Shown here: positions 23,556-33,882 of the stretch, in pieces
Layout of the letters: each line of letters starts with the position of its first letter
Position numbering within the stretch: the first letter of the stretch is position 1
Source: Elymus sibiricus
Taxonomy: Eukaryota > Streptophyta > Magnoliopsida > Poales > Poaceae
Direction of reading: 5' to 3'
Assembly: GCA_039707655.1 (NCBI GenBank)
Contig: CM077675.1
Location: 418,065,162-418,129,161, forward strand
Length of the DNA stretch: 64,000 nucleotides
Program-made: the position numbers and the translations under genes
The notes under the pieces: generated by a model
Told to the model about the DNA's origin: nothing
The model's database searches: none
What the model saw: only the letters and a program-made list of their open reading frames with translations

Positions 23556-26500
23556 TCATTCGTACAAAACGTCCTTGGAGCATTGAGCATCTATTGACCG
23601 AGCACCCTCCATCACTGCGGGGAAGTATCGCTCGGGGCACCTATACTCCTTTCCAGGAGGCGGAGGTGCGGTAGCCATCTCGTTTGGCTTGAGCTTCGGC
23701 CAATGCACCATGGTCTTTGCAAAGGCCATCCGCGCGCCCTCGATGCACATAGAACGCTTCAGCACGTCGACCCGAGGCACAGCTTCGCATAGTTTCTGCA
23801 CTAAGCCGAAGTAGCTGCTCGGCAATGGCTCATCGGGCCACATGCGTATGCAGAGGTCCTTCATGGCCGGCTCCGCCACTCTGCGCATCTCCATCAGTTG
23901 CTTCATTTGCTTGACGAGGAGAGAGGAGTGCTCGGGGGACTCAAACTGTGCCCAGAATAGCCGGGCCTCATCCTCCTCTGCCCGCGAAGCATAAAACTTG
24001 TTCGCGTCCATTGCGCTCTTCTGGAGGTCCGCACCGACGCCTAAGGAACGCCACACCTGGGTGAGCAAAGTAAACTTGCTACCACCAAAGGTGCACTGCA
24101 GTGAATACGGCTTACCATCAATGACAGCCTTGACTTGGCGAATCTCCTCTTGTGCAGACCGCCTGTCCACCCGCTCCTTCTGGAGCTCGGATTTCAGCGC
24201 GGCTAGCTCGGCGGCTTGTTCTTTGCCTTTCTGCTCAAGGGCCTCGCACTTCGTGCCGGCATCCTTGAGCTCTTGTTGCACCTCCTCCACCCGGGCTTCA
24301 TGCTTGGCGCTTGCAGCCTTCAAGCTGGAAAGTGCGGCTGCTGCTTCTTCGGCGGCCGTCTTCTTCTCCTCGGCCTCTTGCTTCACTTTATGAAGCTCGG
24401 CCTTGAGTCTTTCAACCTCCGCGGCTGAAGCTGTGGAAGCAACAGGCAAAAGGTCACACTGGGTTACTAGTGCGGATCATTACCGATATATAGCTCGGAA
24501 ATTACAATTCGGCTTACCTTGTGCCTCGTCGAACCGCTTGTTCAGGCTATCCAGCTCCTCTTCAGAGATCTTGAGCTTCTGATTTAGTTCGGTCAGCTCA
24601 GCGGTATTACTGGCCACCGCCGATGACGAGGCCTACATAAGAACGAAAATATTTGTATCCAGTTATGTACATTCCAACCTCCGGACTACCAACAATACGA
24701 CTCTCTGTTCGGCCCTCTTGCGGGTTCTCCGAACATTGCAGGACCAATTAGTGCCTTGTGCATTATTGATTATACCTCTCTATTTGACCCCCGGATGCGT
24801 TTTTGCATACCCATCCAGGGCTCGGGGGCTAGTACATATAAAGATAGCACAAAACTTAAAATTAGCATTGTTCGGGAAAAGGGTATTACTTGACTCACCT
24901 TGAAGCCCGCCAAGAGACCATTGAAGGCCTCCTTCAGTCCGTTATCAACGGACTGAATTCCTTGCAAAACCGCACCCATAAGAGTGCGGTGATCCTCGGA
25001 GATGGGGGCGCTTGCTAGCGCCTCCTCCATAACCGGCCACCCAGTCGTTGGTGGCATCGGTGGTGACCGGGCAGTCCGATCTCTGATCGGGGACTGAGCC
25101 GGTAACTCCGGATGCACAGAGTGCTCCGGAGACGTCCTCGGAGGGGACTAGGCATTTCTTTGCCCCTCCTCTTCGGCGACCAGGGGAGCATTCTCCCCCT
25201 GGTCCTCAGCAGCCTGGGGAGTTTTCTCTCCCTGGCCTTCGTCGGCCGCGGCATCAGCCTCGGCCATGGCATGGTCACCCCCTCTGCCCGTGTTCGGCTC
25301 CAACGGAGCCTGGCTGGATGACACCTCCGTAGTATCCTTCGCGACCTCTGGAGGTGTAGGGTGTGATGCGGTCCCGCTCTCCGCTAGCTCGGCGGGTGGA
25401 GACTCCCCATCCGATATTTGGTCGGTAGGGAGGACGCGCGGGGGGCTGCGAGATATTCTTGAACTTAAAACATTGAAGACTTTGCGTAAATAACCCAATG
25501 AGTCCTCGGATTCATTACCTTTGAGCGGGGGGCTTGACCCTTGGGTTCCTTCGGGGGACCCTCTCAAATTCCTCGGATTCTGTGTTAGAATCCGAGCTGT
25601 CAGGCAGGATCAACCTCGCCCGGCATGCCCTCTTCGGGGCGGGAGGAGCTGCCTCCTCCACGGCATCCAATGACGCCGCCCTCTTTCTTGCGGGGGGAGA
25701 AACTCCTTCCCCCCCGTCTTCATGCTCCTCCTCATGGCTAGAGGAGGCATGGGTTTCCTCAGACGCAGCATCTCGCTGGTCCTTAATGCGGAGGCCCTCT
25801 CTGGCTTTCTTCTTCTCCTCCTTCTTTTCGGGCGTCGAGTATGGCGCCACGACAAGCATCGCCGCCAACAGCTTCGACCTGGGGTCTTCGGGTTGGGAAA
25901 CCGGGCAGTTAACCTTCGCGGCTTTGCTCAACCACTTCTGCGAAAGTAAGGGAGAAGGTGTTCAGGCTTTTTGCCGAAGATACAGAGTCACCGGATTAAA
26001 AGTTATACCATACCTTGGTCGGGGGGTTGACGGTGCTTAGGCCCGTATCCTCTTCCTTGGCCGGCCAGCTCTTCTGAGGCTTGAACAAAGCCTTCCACAG
26101 CTTCTCCGGGGTGGTGCGGAAGAATTGTTGCACGGTAGGCTCGTCGTCAGGACGGTAAGCCCACATGGGAGATGCTCGGCGTTGGCAGGGGAGGATACGG
26201 CGGTGGAGCATGACCTGGACCACGTTAACCAGCTCCACCTTCGCCTCGATCACCGAAGTAATGCGCTTCTGCAGCAGCTTAACTTCGGCATCCGACCACC
26301 AGTCGAGGCCCTTCCTGAGCCACGATGTCAATCTCGTGGGGGGCCCAGATCTGAATTCGGCGGGGGCCGCCCAGCTCTCGTCCCTTGTCTCGGTGATGTA
26401 GAACCACTCCTTCTGCCAAGTTTTGATCGTGTCGATGAAGGTGCCAGATGGCCACTCAACATGGGGGAGTTTGCTAATGACCGCCCCTCCGCAGTCCGCG

Positions 26501-26883
26501 TGCTCGCTTGCCACGGTCTTCGGCTTGACGTTGAAGACCCTGAGCCACAGGTCGAAGTGCGATTCGACCCGCATAAAGGCTTCGCAGACGATGATGAACG
26601 CCGATATGTGCATGAAGGAGTTCGGCGGAAGGTCGTGGAAGTCCAGACCGTATAAAAACATGAGACCCCTGACAAAGGGGTGGAGCAGAAAGCTCAGTCC
26701 CCGGATAAAGTGGGGGACGAACACCACCCTCTCGCCTGCCTTGGGGGTGGGAATCACCTGGTTCTTCTTCGGGGCGCGGTGGAAGACGTTGGTGGGGAGG
26801 TAGCTGGCCTGCTTCAGGTCCCGGATATCCTGGTCAGTGACCGTGGAGGCCTCCCACTTGCCGTTGGAACCAGAACCCGCCAT
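23556..26883 (-). CDS. Antisense multi-exon gene of the Gypsy element (PF04195-type protein), one in-frame stop
   Basis: The start MAGSGSNGKWEAS at 26883 opens exon 1 (26883-26014), a 290-codon 'putative gypsy type transposon' domain with LHPFVRGLMFLYGLDFHDLPP and WQKEWFYITETRD. GT/AG borders with matching frame join exon 2 (25937-25519, KWLSKAAKVN start, acidic/basic low complexity), exon 3 (from 25445, ending at a GTGAGT donor near 24900), a short exon at about 24639-24518 (ELNQKLKISEEELDSLNKRF) and a last exon ending at 23556. The last exon encodes a long Ala/Glu/Lys coiled coil and a conserved C-terminal part (DLCIRMWPDEPLPSSYFGL). An in-frame TAG at 25150-25148 in exon 3 would truncate the product unless it is spliced out. 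The function of these antisense genes is not established. It shares the element but not the direction of gag. Confidence 0.65.
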
Positions 26884-27458
26884 GGCTAAGCTCTGAGGAA
26901 AGGGTGAGGAAGAACTGGATCTGGGCTCTCGGGGCTCGGAGAGATTGAGGAGGCGGAGGATGTGAATGGGAAGCGTGAATAGGCCTTGGAGTTTTTTCCC
27001 TTTTATGGGGTGTGTCACCGATTAGCCTCGCTTACTGCGCCGCAAATCCCTTCGCTTCCCAAGACATGCATGTCGTTATGCGCGTGTGGAGTTTAATCAT
27101 ATCCCGTGTGAAACGGAGCACGATCTGCGCATTGATAAGTCGTGTCGCTGTAAAGACGGCCCCGGACCGCGAATCGAGTTTTCGTAACTGGTTCAGTGGT
27201 CGTGGTAGGCCACGACCCTTCGTCAGAGGGGGGTGTCAGAAAACAGTGTTTACGTTTTGGCGATTGACCTTCGGGGCTAAGCAATTCATGGTGTTCGGTC
27301 AATCATATGATCGGAAGAAATACGTGTCATCGGAAACCGAACTAGTCTCAGCCGATCATGTTAATGGAAGAAGAACTCACCCCGCAAGCCGAAGACTCCG
27401 ATCATACGAAGCAGCTGGAGCTAAGACCCTTGGCGTTGGGGGCTAGCTCGGGGGCTAC
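26884..27458. promoter_or_regulatory. Probable promoter and leader of the antisense gene, next to the 3' LTR
   Basis: About 575 bp separate the antisense start codon from the 3' LTR at 27459. A purine-rich stretch, ttgggggctagctcgggggc, ends directly at the LTR and is the expected polypurine tract for sense replication. No obvious coding sequence is present. Confidence 0.45.
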
Positions 27459-27930
27459 TGAGGGAGTCCCGGACTAAGGGGTCCTCGGGCTGCCGGCTCA
27501 TCTCTCGATAGGCCGGCTCGATGGGCCATTCTCTGAAGAAGGGCCGGACACATCAAGACTCCATGTTCCATAAGGAAGCTCCGAAGGCGCGTCGTGCACT
27601 CCAAGTCAAGATGAGGAAATCACCATCTCCATCCTCGGCAGGAGGCCCACCATGTGTAAACCCTAGTACCCCCCGGTGTCTATATAAACCGGGAGGGTTT
27701 TAGATCATAGGACACAGAAACTCATCTAGGGTTTTAGCTAAACGATCTCGAGGTAGATCAACTCTGTAACCTTCATACTATCAATATAATCAAGCAGGAC
27801 GTAGGGTTTTACCTCCATAGGAGGGCCCGAACCTGGGTAAACATCGTCTCCTTCGTCCCTTTGTTACCATCGATCCTAGTCTCATAGCTCGGGACCCCCT
27901 ACCCGAGATCCGCCGGTTTTGACACCGACA
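27459..27930 (+). repeat. 3' LTR of the gag-protease element
   Basis: 472 bp, same length as the 5' LTR. Differences visible by eye include gagtcccgg for gagacccgg, cctcgggctg for cctcaggctg, gaagctccg for gaagccccg, atcaccatc for atcgccatc, ctcgaggtag for ctcaaggtag, caggacgtag for cagtacgtag and tctcatagctc for tctcacagctc. Confidence 0.92.
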
Positions 27931-28634
27931 CCTACTTTGTCAATGAACTCTTCCATTTTATCAATTCTATTCAAACCTTGTTCTATCCTCTCATCAATAG
28001 TAGTGTCTTTTTTTCTTTAGGGTTTTCAAAGCCGTTCCTACCCGTGACCCAAGTTGAGTGATATGATTATGAAGATTTTTATCCAACTCCTCAATTGGTT
28101 TATTTGTGATCATATTATTTTCAATAGCATCAAGCCTTTACATAACATGTTCCAAGGTCAAATTTGTTTCATTAACAATAATGGGTGGTGTCCCTACAAG
28201 ATTTTCAATTGTGGTGTAGGCATCCAAGGTGTGACACATTAAGAAGTTCCCACCGGTGATGGTGTCAAGCACAAACCTATACCAAGTGGTCACACCAACA
28301 TAAAAATTGTGAAACAAGGTAGTGGTGGATAGCTTTTTAGTTGCTTTATTTTGAGCAAAGCAAATCCTATACCATGCATCTTATAAACTTTCTCCTTCCC
28401 TTTGTTTGAAATTTACTACATCAACATTGGGAGTAAAGCGAGCGGAAGAAGAACTAGCCATGACGACGAACAAACTAGTAACAAGCAAAGATAAATATTT
28501 TTGTATTTTTGATTCTTATGAGACAAGCTAAATATAACAACAAATAAAAATAAGAACAAATGAATGAAAATTTGTGTGAAGTTACTTGATAGTTGATGAT
28601 GATATTCCCCGGCAACGGCGCCAGAAATCCTTCC

Positions 28635-30207
28635 TGATACTTGTGATCTGCATTGGGTTTTCCGTGAAGAGGAACGGGTAATTGCAGCACAAAGTGGGTA
28701 AGTATTTCCCTCAGTTATGAAACCAAGGTTTATCGAACCAATAGGAATATCAATCCTCAACCGTCTTCAGCGGCTGCACACAAATGAACAAACAACTTGC
28801 ACCCAACGCGGGCAAGAGGGTTGTCAATCCCCTTGATCTCGTTATTTGCAAGCAAATGAGTTGTGTAGATAATTGTTGATAAATATAAATTGCAAAATAA
28901 AATAAAAGATAAATAAAGGCATCAAGGTAATTGTAGCGTTTGTAAATATATAAGTGAATAGACCCGGGGGCCATAGTTTTCCCTAAAGGCATCTCTCATG
29001 TAGGCAGCATACAGTGGGTAACAAATTACTGTTGGGCAATTGATAGAAAAGCGGATAGTTATGTGATTTTCACGGCAATGATCATGTGTATATAAGCATC
29101 ACGTCCATAAACAAATAGGCCGACTCCTGCCTGCACCTATTACTATTACTCCACTCATCGACCGCTATCCAGCATGCATCTAGAGTATTAAGTAAAACAG
29201 AGTAATGCATGGAGAACGATGACATGATGTAGACAGAGTAAACTCAAGCAATATGAATGAAGCCCATCATGTTATCCTTAGTAGCAACAACACAAAGATG
29301 CATCTTGTCCCCTACTTTGTCACTGGGATATACAAACTCGTCAGGTTGAACCTACCACAGCGCACCACTCCCACTGATGAAATATCAATCTACTTGGCCA
29401 AAGCACATCAATAGATCGGAGAGCATTACAAAGCTATAATGATCATGCAATTAATAGACAATATATATCAGAGGCATCTCAAATACTTTTCATGAATAAT
29501 CTGAACATAAACCCACAATTCATCGGATCCCAACAAACACACCGCACAATAGGATTACATCGGATAGATCAAAGCGAAGATGCGATGATCATTGTATTGA
29601 AGATCAAGAGATAGAGAGATTGCCATCTAGGTACTAGCTATGGACCCGTAGGTATGTGGTGAACTACTCACACATCATCATGAGGGCAGCAAGGTTGATG
29701 AAGAGGCCCTCCATGATCGATCCCCCCTCCGGCAGGGTGTCGTAACGGAGCTCCAGATGGCCTCGCGACGGAACAGAGACTTGCGGTGGTGGAAAAAGGG
29801 TTTCGGGACTGCCTCCAGGGTTTTTGCAATATTAGAGAATTTATAGGCCAGAGAGGGACGCCGGGAGAGCCACGAGGGGGGCACCACATATCAGGGCGCC
29901 CCCCAGGGCGCGCCCTGATGTGTGGTGGGGCCCTTGTGCGCCTCCCGACCTCCTTCCAAAGCTTCTAGGTCTTATTTTGGTCCAGAAAAATCATCAAAAA
30001 GTTTCGTGGCAATTGGACTTCGTTTGGTACTGTAAACCTGAAAAGGCAAAAACATGCAGAAAACAGCAACTGGCACTGGGCACTGGGTCAATAGGTTAGT
30101 GCTCAAAAATATTATAAATTGGTAAATAAAGACCCCAAAAGTATCCTAGAATGATAATATATCAGCATGGAACAATAAAAAATTATAGACACGTCGGAGA
30201 CGTATCA
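28635..30207 (-). repeat. LTR of the nested Gypsy-like element (5' LTR in its own sense)
   Basis: 1573 bp, from tgatacttgtgatctgcatt to ggagacgtatca. It holds a palindrome atcagggcgc...gcgccctgat near 29890-29920. On the minus strand it is followed by ggaaggatttctggcgccgttgccgg, the primer region. Confidence 0.9.
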
Positions 30208-30212
30208 GCTAT

Positions 30213-30280
30213 GCATTTCCATGGATAGATCTTGTGTGTGCATAGGAATTATTTTGTTTCCCATGCAACGCTCCTCAACA
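30213..30280 (+). repeat. Distal end of the copia 3' LTR
   Basis: The sequence gcatttccatggatagatct...gctcctcaaca continues the copia LTR from 11201 and matches 5040-5109 of the 5' LTR. The copia target duplication gcaac follows at 30281-30285. Confidence 0.88.
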
Positions 30281-30285
30281 GCAAC

Positions 30286-30905
30286 TTCCCGGCCCATAAA
30301 TTTAGCCGCATACGCCGATCTTCACCTGGCACACGCTGAGGAACGGGCTGTGGACCCCCGACAGACTAGCTCGGAGAGAAATGAAGCATCGGGAAGCTTG
30401 CCACTTTGCGATCAACACGAGGAGTCCTTAGTACACATCTCATTGCAATGTGTTTGTAAGATCAATTTGGATGAGGGTCACTGCCCTTGGGAAGGACGAA
30501 TGGTCGCCCTCACCTACGGACGCTCTTGAGACCTGGCTATGCAGCAAGCAAGGCACTAGCTAGCAAAATATGAAGGACATTCACACCATCCTAGTACTGA
30601 CCATGTGGGAGCTTTGGAAACACAGGAACGCTATCATGTTCAATGGAGCAACGCCATCTACGAACAAGGTGACGAGTTGGATCACATGTAAAGGCCGAGC
30701 GTGGATTCAAGCGGGCCTTCTACGTGGTGATTTGGAAACATTCATAGGTGGCTTCCGCAAAAAAAGGCCTGGATAGGTGGGCTAGTAGTGAGTAATCTAC
30801 ATTATTCTTAGTGTTTTATGGTGGAGTGGGTGTAGTTGTAACACAAACGTGGAGGCTTTCTTAATAGATACGCATGCTTGTGCATATTTGAGAAAAAAGG
30901 ATGGG
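30286..30905 (+). pseudogene. LINE ORF2 C-terminal fragment
   Basis: Fragments in the forward direction read like the zinc-binding tail of plant L1 ORF2: CDQHEESLVHISLQCVC near 30410, then WELWKHRNAIMFNGATPSTN near 30600, followed by a stop at about 30776. The end is 'tgtgcatatttgagaaaaaagg' at about 30880-30900, a short A-rich tail. Frames are broken, and the 5' part of the LINE is missing or lies left of the copia insertion. Confidence 0.6.
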
Positions 30906-33650
30906 GCTCCCTGGGCCCATGATAAAAAAACTCATGTATTAAATATTTATGTTTTGTGCATCACACTAATGGAGTGGCGGAGTTTTAACCTCCTTTCCGA
31001 AAGAAATGTTAAATATTTGGGTTAGATCTACTTTCAATAATGTGACGCTACATGAAAGTGTTGACTCACAGAAAAGTGTGACCACTTGAGAACAACAAAG
31101 ACGCAATCTTGAAACTTCCAGGAAGTTTCCGCTAATATCTTCGTCGCAAATATGGCAGCGGGAGTTTACCCAGAAAGGCCTAGTGGTAGCCCCAGATATT
31201 TAGTTTTGGCTCCACTGATAGCTTTGAGATACCTATTGGCAGAATGTGCCATATATATTTCATAATACGCCATCGAAATCTTCAAACGGAGCACAGAGAA
31301 ACCCTAAATCCCCCCCCCCCCACATCGCTCGCTAGGGCGACGACCCATCCCCGCCGCCACAAGCCTTTCCCCGTCCTTCCCCTGCTCAGATCCGCCGGGC
31401 AAAGCCCTGGCGGCAGACGGTAGCGGAAGGCCTTCTTCTCCCCTCTGGTGTCTCCGTCAAGGCACCTGATGGAGCCCCCTTCCTCGTCCAGTGTTCGCTT
31501 GCGCTGTTGCTGGGAGGGGGGCTCCTCCCTCATGCTTGGGGCCACGGCCAGGACAGTTGCGACCGTCGTGCCCAAGGTCGTGGCCTCTCGTCCGCCTCAT
31601 GTTGCTTGCCCTTGGCCAGATCTAGTCGGGGCAGAAGCCTTAGGTAATTTACCTCGCCTAGATCCAACAGGACAACCTAAGGTGTTGTGGGCACGACTCC
31701 TCCCCATCCCGGTCATGGTTTAACGACCAGATCCCGGAGCTCATGGGGATATGGAAAGGAGGTGCCTTGCCGCTCGTGGACGCCGTTGATGGTTGTTTTC
31801 GTCCAGATCTGATGGGTCCGGCCTGTTCCGGTCATGGAAGTGAGGTCGGGGTTCTAGAGGATGTGGAAGGAGGTGCCTTCCTGTCCCCTCCCGTGGTGGT
31901 TGGTGGTCTTGGTGTCCGGCAACGGTGCGGGTGGGCGCGGGACCTTGGATGCGGGGGCGGCGGCCTTGGAAGGTGGTCTGTACGGGCATCTTTTCACGAA
32001 TATTGAAGGTATGTCCATGATTTGACATGGTCAAGGATTGTGGTGATGTTGCATACAATGTTTCTTGAAGTTGTTGGGGATTGTGGTGATGTTGCATACA
32101 ATGTTTCTTGAAGTTGCTGGTTATGTTTCCTTGTATGTGATGCTTGATGTACCATGTGGTAAAATATGGCATGTTCACCTTATTTGTTCAATTGAATGAT
32201 GTATAAAACATAATGCCTAATTTATGAATTATAATGTACTCGTACCGTGTCTAAACTAGTTGGTTTCGTGCATAAATAAGGAGAAAGAGGAGACATTTTG
32301 TGTTGACAGAAATCTACTTTGAATCAGTTCTTGGGACGGCGTCCTTGGTTCGCAAGGGACAATGGATTTAGGGAAATTTGGTGACGATAAGGGAACCGCG
32401 TATCTTAGTTCGCAAGTGAATGAAATTTAGGAAGATTTAGTGACGATGAGCGCACACACGCACTCTTAGAAAGTATTTGCTCACAAAAATGTACCTTTAA
32501 TAGACGATACATGTGTTGGGTCATTCTTAAGACTCAACACATTGTACACGCCCTAAGGTCCAAATTGAAGCAAACGGTGTTTCTATTTCAGGCTAGGCAA
32601 CTAATTGCCAGCATTGCCGTCGTTGCAGATTTGCCAAGTATGGATGGTCTTCATCAATTCGCGACATCATGAAGGGCAATGAACTCATCCTCTACAAAAA
32701 GTAAGTATACATTTATACTTCATGCTTACTTGCTGTCTCTGATTATGCAATAGACAGATTTATGGTTCCCTCGACAATGCGACACAAAGAGCATTTCCAC
32801 ATACTTATTCAGCCATTTATATTGCAACCAAGCAGCAAATCTCTGTAAACAAAAAAGGCAAACATTAGCAAATGTTTACAACGTCATCAAATTTTCAAGC
32901 CCTTACATGATGATGGACGCCGCTCATATTTCTTAGTAGCTACAACTAGAATGAAGTAGTTCTGAAATTTGATGAAGAATACTGACAGAGCTCTTTTTTC
33001 TTTGGTATAGAACTGGAGTCGTTGTCAGCAAAGCGTGAAAAAAGAACCATCCTCAATTCAACTTCAAGATCCCGTTCATGAAGAACCATGTTGAATGAAG
33101 ATGCAACATCACCGGCGTACAAGGTACGAATTTCAGTGAATTCTTCTGCCAAGGGACACACACTGTAGCAGTCGCTTTGCAAAGTCATATGCCAGGTCAG
33201 TAAATTCAGGAGCCACCTGACTAGCTCATTAAGCACAGTAAACTGTACATTCTTTTTGCATGAAACACTCATGTTCAGAGGCTAGCGCCGCATACGGGCA
33301 CATGATTTATCTGTAGAACAGAGCATAGAGAAGTAGCAGTATATACAATAGGTAACAAAAGGGTAGAACAGAGCATAAAAAAGAAAGAAAGAAACATGTG
33401 GAAACAACTGATGTTAGCCAGTCAATGGATCACTGTCATTTTTGTCGACGGTAATTTACTTCCATATAATTCAATTCACTGCATGTTGATAGAAACAGCT
33501 AAATACCCACCTAAATTACAACCAATATTTGACATATACCAGACAACTGATTACACATATTATCCTCCACACATAAGTTTACTAAAACGAAATCAGTATA
33601 CTGCTAGAGATAAGAATGCGAAGAGAATGATCTAGGGGAAGGGGACCTCC
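30906..33650. other. Unassigned DNA between the retroelement nest and EXO70
   Basis: This holds a GC-rich block at 31300-32000 that resembles the 5' part of a LINE or retroposon (aaaccctaaatcc, a C-run, then cgctagggcgacgaccc), a 43-bp tandem duplication at 32035-32117, and AT-rich sequence. A 108-codon minus-strand frame at 32946-33272 (MSVSCKKNVQFTVLNELV start) has no domain I recognise and may be chance. No RNA gene is visible. Confidence 0.45.
32035..32117. repeat. 43-bp direct tandem duplication
   Basis: The word ggattgtggtgatgttgcat...cttgaagttg occurs at 32035 and again at 32078 with an offset of 43 bp and no visible mismatch over most of the unit. Confidence 0.85.
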
Positions 33651-33719
33651 ATATGCTCTGAGGAAAGATTTCAGGTTCCTTCTCCCCCACTATGTCAGTG
33701 CTGGAGAAGTTTATGTTCT

Positions 33720-33882
33720 TACTATGCTCCAGCAGCTCTTATTATCATCGAGCAATTATTATGTCTCCCGCACAGCCGGGATCTTCAACGCCTGGCTCGA
33801 AATAAATTATATCATTCTTGATTATCCAGTTATTGCACAACTCTGTACATCCAATCTTTTCCGGAGCTTCTTCAAATGAATG
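33720..33882 (-). other. EXO70 3' untranslated region
   Basis: The extent is inferred from its partial copy at 38220-38385. The shared string on the gene strand, tgtgcaataactggataatc, lies about 40 nt after the stop codon. Confidence 0.6.

Larger units (their letters stand above)
18557..27930 (+). mobile_element. Gag-protease-only Gypsy element with an antisense gene
   Basis: Two LTRs of exactly 472 bp (18557-19028 and 27459-27930) and a 5-bp target duplication, cctac (18552-18556, 27931-27935), bound this 9.4-kb element. It encodes gag and protease in sense and a multi-exon gene in antisense. Reverse transcriptase, RNase H and integrase are absent, so it would depend on a partner. Antisense genes of this kind are known in Tat-lineage Gypsy elements of grasses (Grande and RIRE2-like elements). 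By eye I count about seven LTR differences, so it is the youngest layer of this nest. Confidence 0.9.
18290..28460 (-). pseudogene. Decayed gag of the nested Gypsy-like element, split by a later insertion
   Basis: On the minus strand a frame beginning MASSSSARFTPNVDVV at 28460 reads into a gag-like stretch with the remnant motif GESL-DAWYRIC. A second stretch lies about 500 nt further on. In-frame stops interrupt it several times. At 27936 it is broken by the element at 18557-27930 and resumes at 18556, ending near 18290. Only 28460-27936 and 18556-18290 belong to it. Gag would package element RNA. This copy cannot. Confidence 0.55.
11202..30207 (-). mobile_element. Gypsy-like element with Fatima/Sabrina-type ends, nested in the copia 3' LTR
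   Basis: It has two LTRs of about 1.58 kb (11202-12781 and 28635-30207) with TG...CA ends and a 5-bp target duplication, gctat, at 11197-11201 and 30208-30212. Read on the minus strand, the 5' LTR (30207-28635) is followed by tggcgccgttgccgg, a primer-site-like sequence familiar from Triticeae Gypsy elements. The far end carries the polypurine run aagcttggggatgc just before the 3' LTR. The interior is mostly non-coding with a decayed gag stretch only, so it is a non-autonomous or LARD-like element. It was itself entered by two later elements. Confidence 0.88.
3352..30285 (+). mobile_element. BARE/WIS/Angela-like copia retrotransposon, with nested insertions
   Basis: The outer element has its 5' LTR at 3357-5109 and a 3' LTR at 9519-11201 that resumes at 30213-30280 after the nested element. 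A 5-bp target duplication, gcaac, lies at 3352-3356 and 30281-30285. The LTR start and the internal order gag, protease, reverse transcriptase, RNase H fit the Triticeae BARE/WIS/Angela copia group. The integrase is missing, the frames are broken by stops, and the LTRs differ visibly at many sites, so this is an old, dead copy and the oldest layer of this nest. Confidence 0.9.

Noticed and set aside
32590..32702. Possible short exon with CQHCRRCRFAKYGW between an AG and a GTAAGT
   Set aside because: The Cys spacing suggests a zinc finger, but no neighbouring exons or family match could be found, so it was not called.
32946..33272. 108-codon minus-strand frame as a real gene
   Set aside because: No domain, no supporting exon structure and no homologue that I recognise; left as unassigned.
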